DNA of 33,377 bases, taken from NCBI GenBank assembly GCA_947631215.1, contig CANRKN010000013.1:1-33377 (forward strand), written 5' to 3'. This DNA is from an uncultured Oscillospiraceae bacterium (lineage in GTDB: Bacteria > Bacillota_A > Clostridia > Oscillospirales > Oscillospiraceae). The notes under the pieces are model-generated. The model searched no databases. It saw nothing but the letters and a program-made list of their open reading frames with translations, and was not told the DNA's origin. Below, piece after piece: positions 33,347-33,377 of this stretch. The position numbers and the translations under genes are program-made. How positions within the stretch are numbered: position 1 is the first letter of the stretch; each line of letters begins with the position of its first letter.

Positions 33347-33377
33347 CCACCAGTTCTGTGCGAAACAGGACTGGTGG
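33347..33377. repeat. Hairpin at the window's right edge
   Basis: CCACCAGTTCTGT (33347-33359) pairs with 33365-33377 with one mismatch around GCGAA. The window ends at the last paired base, so it is unknown whether a T tract follows. Confidence 0.5.

Overview
The window looks like an accessory chromosomal region of a fairly GC-rich, low-oxygen gut Firmicute, probably an Oscillospiraceae/Ruminococcaceae-type Clostridium relative. This is inferred from strong AGGAGG-type ribosome sites, sigma-A-like promoters, AAA/DUF4143 ATPases, arylsulfotransferases and a zeta-toxin/DUF3848 remnant; no rRNA or marker gene is present to prove it. No tRNA, rRNA or CRISPR array was seen.

Left edge (1-1520): the 3' end of a probable AbiEi-like antitoxin overlaps an AbiEii nucleotidyltransferase toxin. 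A decayed stretch follows, ending in the C-terminal remnant of a DUF4143 ATPase.

Switch region (1535-4741): a complete tyrosine recombinase (1593-2432) sits directly beside a 322-bp segment (2444-2765) bounded by 22-bp perfect inverted repeats. The segment holds one good sigma-A promoter with an extended -10, pointing left in this assembly, and two rightward intrinsic terminators. Inversion would turn the promoter toward the downstream genes, so the sequence as given looks like the OFF phase. The first two genes past the switch (2805-4175 and 4178-4741) encode three degenerate copies of the recombinase catalytic domain that have lost the catalytic residues. They lead an almost gap-free, co-directional series of genes reaching 30517.

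Polysaccharide operon (4763-30517): rmlA, rmlC, a GT2 glycosyltransferase and rmlD make and use dTDP-L-rhamnose (rmlB is not here). An ABC exporter (Wzm with an unusual extra domain, plus Wzt) follows, then a 1425-residue methyltransferase/GT2/GT2/WsaF-like protein that suggests a methyl-capped rhamnan. Next comes an acylation module: FkbH-like HAD, acyl carrier protein, VOC protein, MBOAT acyltransferase and an AlgX/DltD-like protein. The MBOAT gene is out of frame at a G8 tract, which suggests a second, slippage-type phase switch. Then come a DUF2142 membrane protein carrying the same extra domain as the Wzm protein, a small membrane protein, a UbiA-type polyprenyl-phosphate transferase, a radical SAM enzyme, an NAD-dependent epimerase, and two arylsulfotransferase-family proteins flanking a small lipoprotein.

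Right edge (30518-33377): a strong terminator closes the operon. An AAA/DUF4143 ATPase with a near-consensus promoter surrounded by repeated 10-mers comes next, then on the minus strand an antitoxin-like gene and a zeta-toxin remnant fused by deletion to a DUF3848 fragment. The combined picture is a surface-glycan locus switched as a whole by promoter inversion and, at one decoration step, by slippage in a G tract. All functional assignments are from reading sequence motifs and were not checked by database search.
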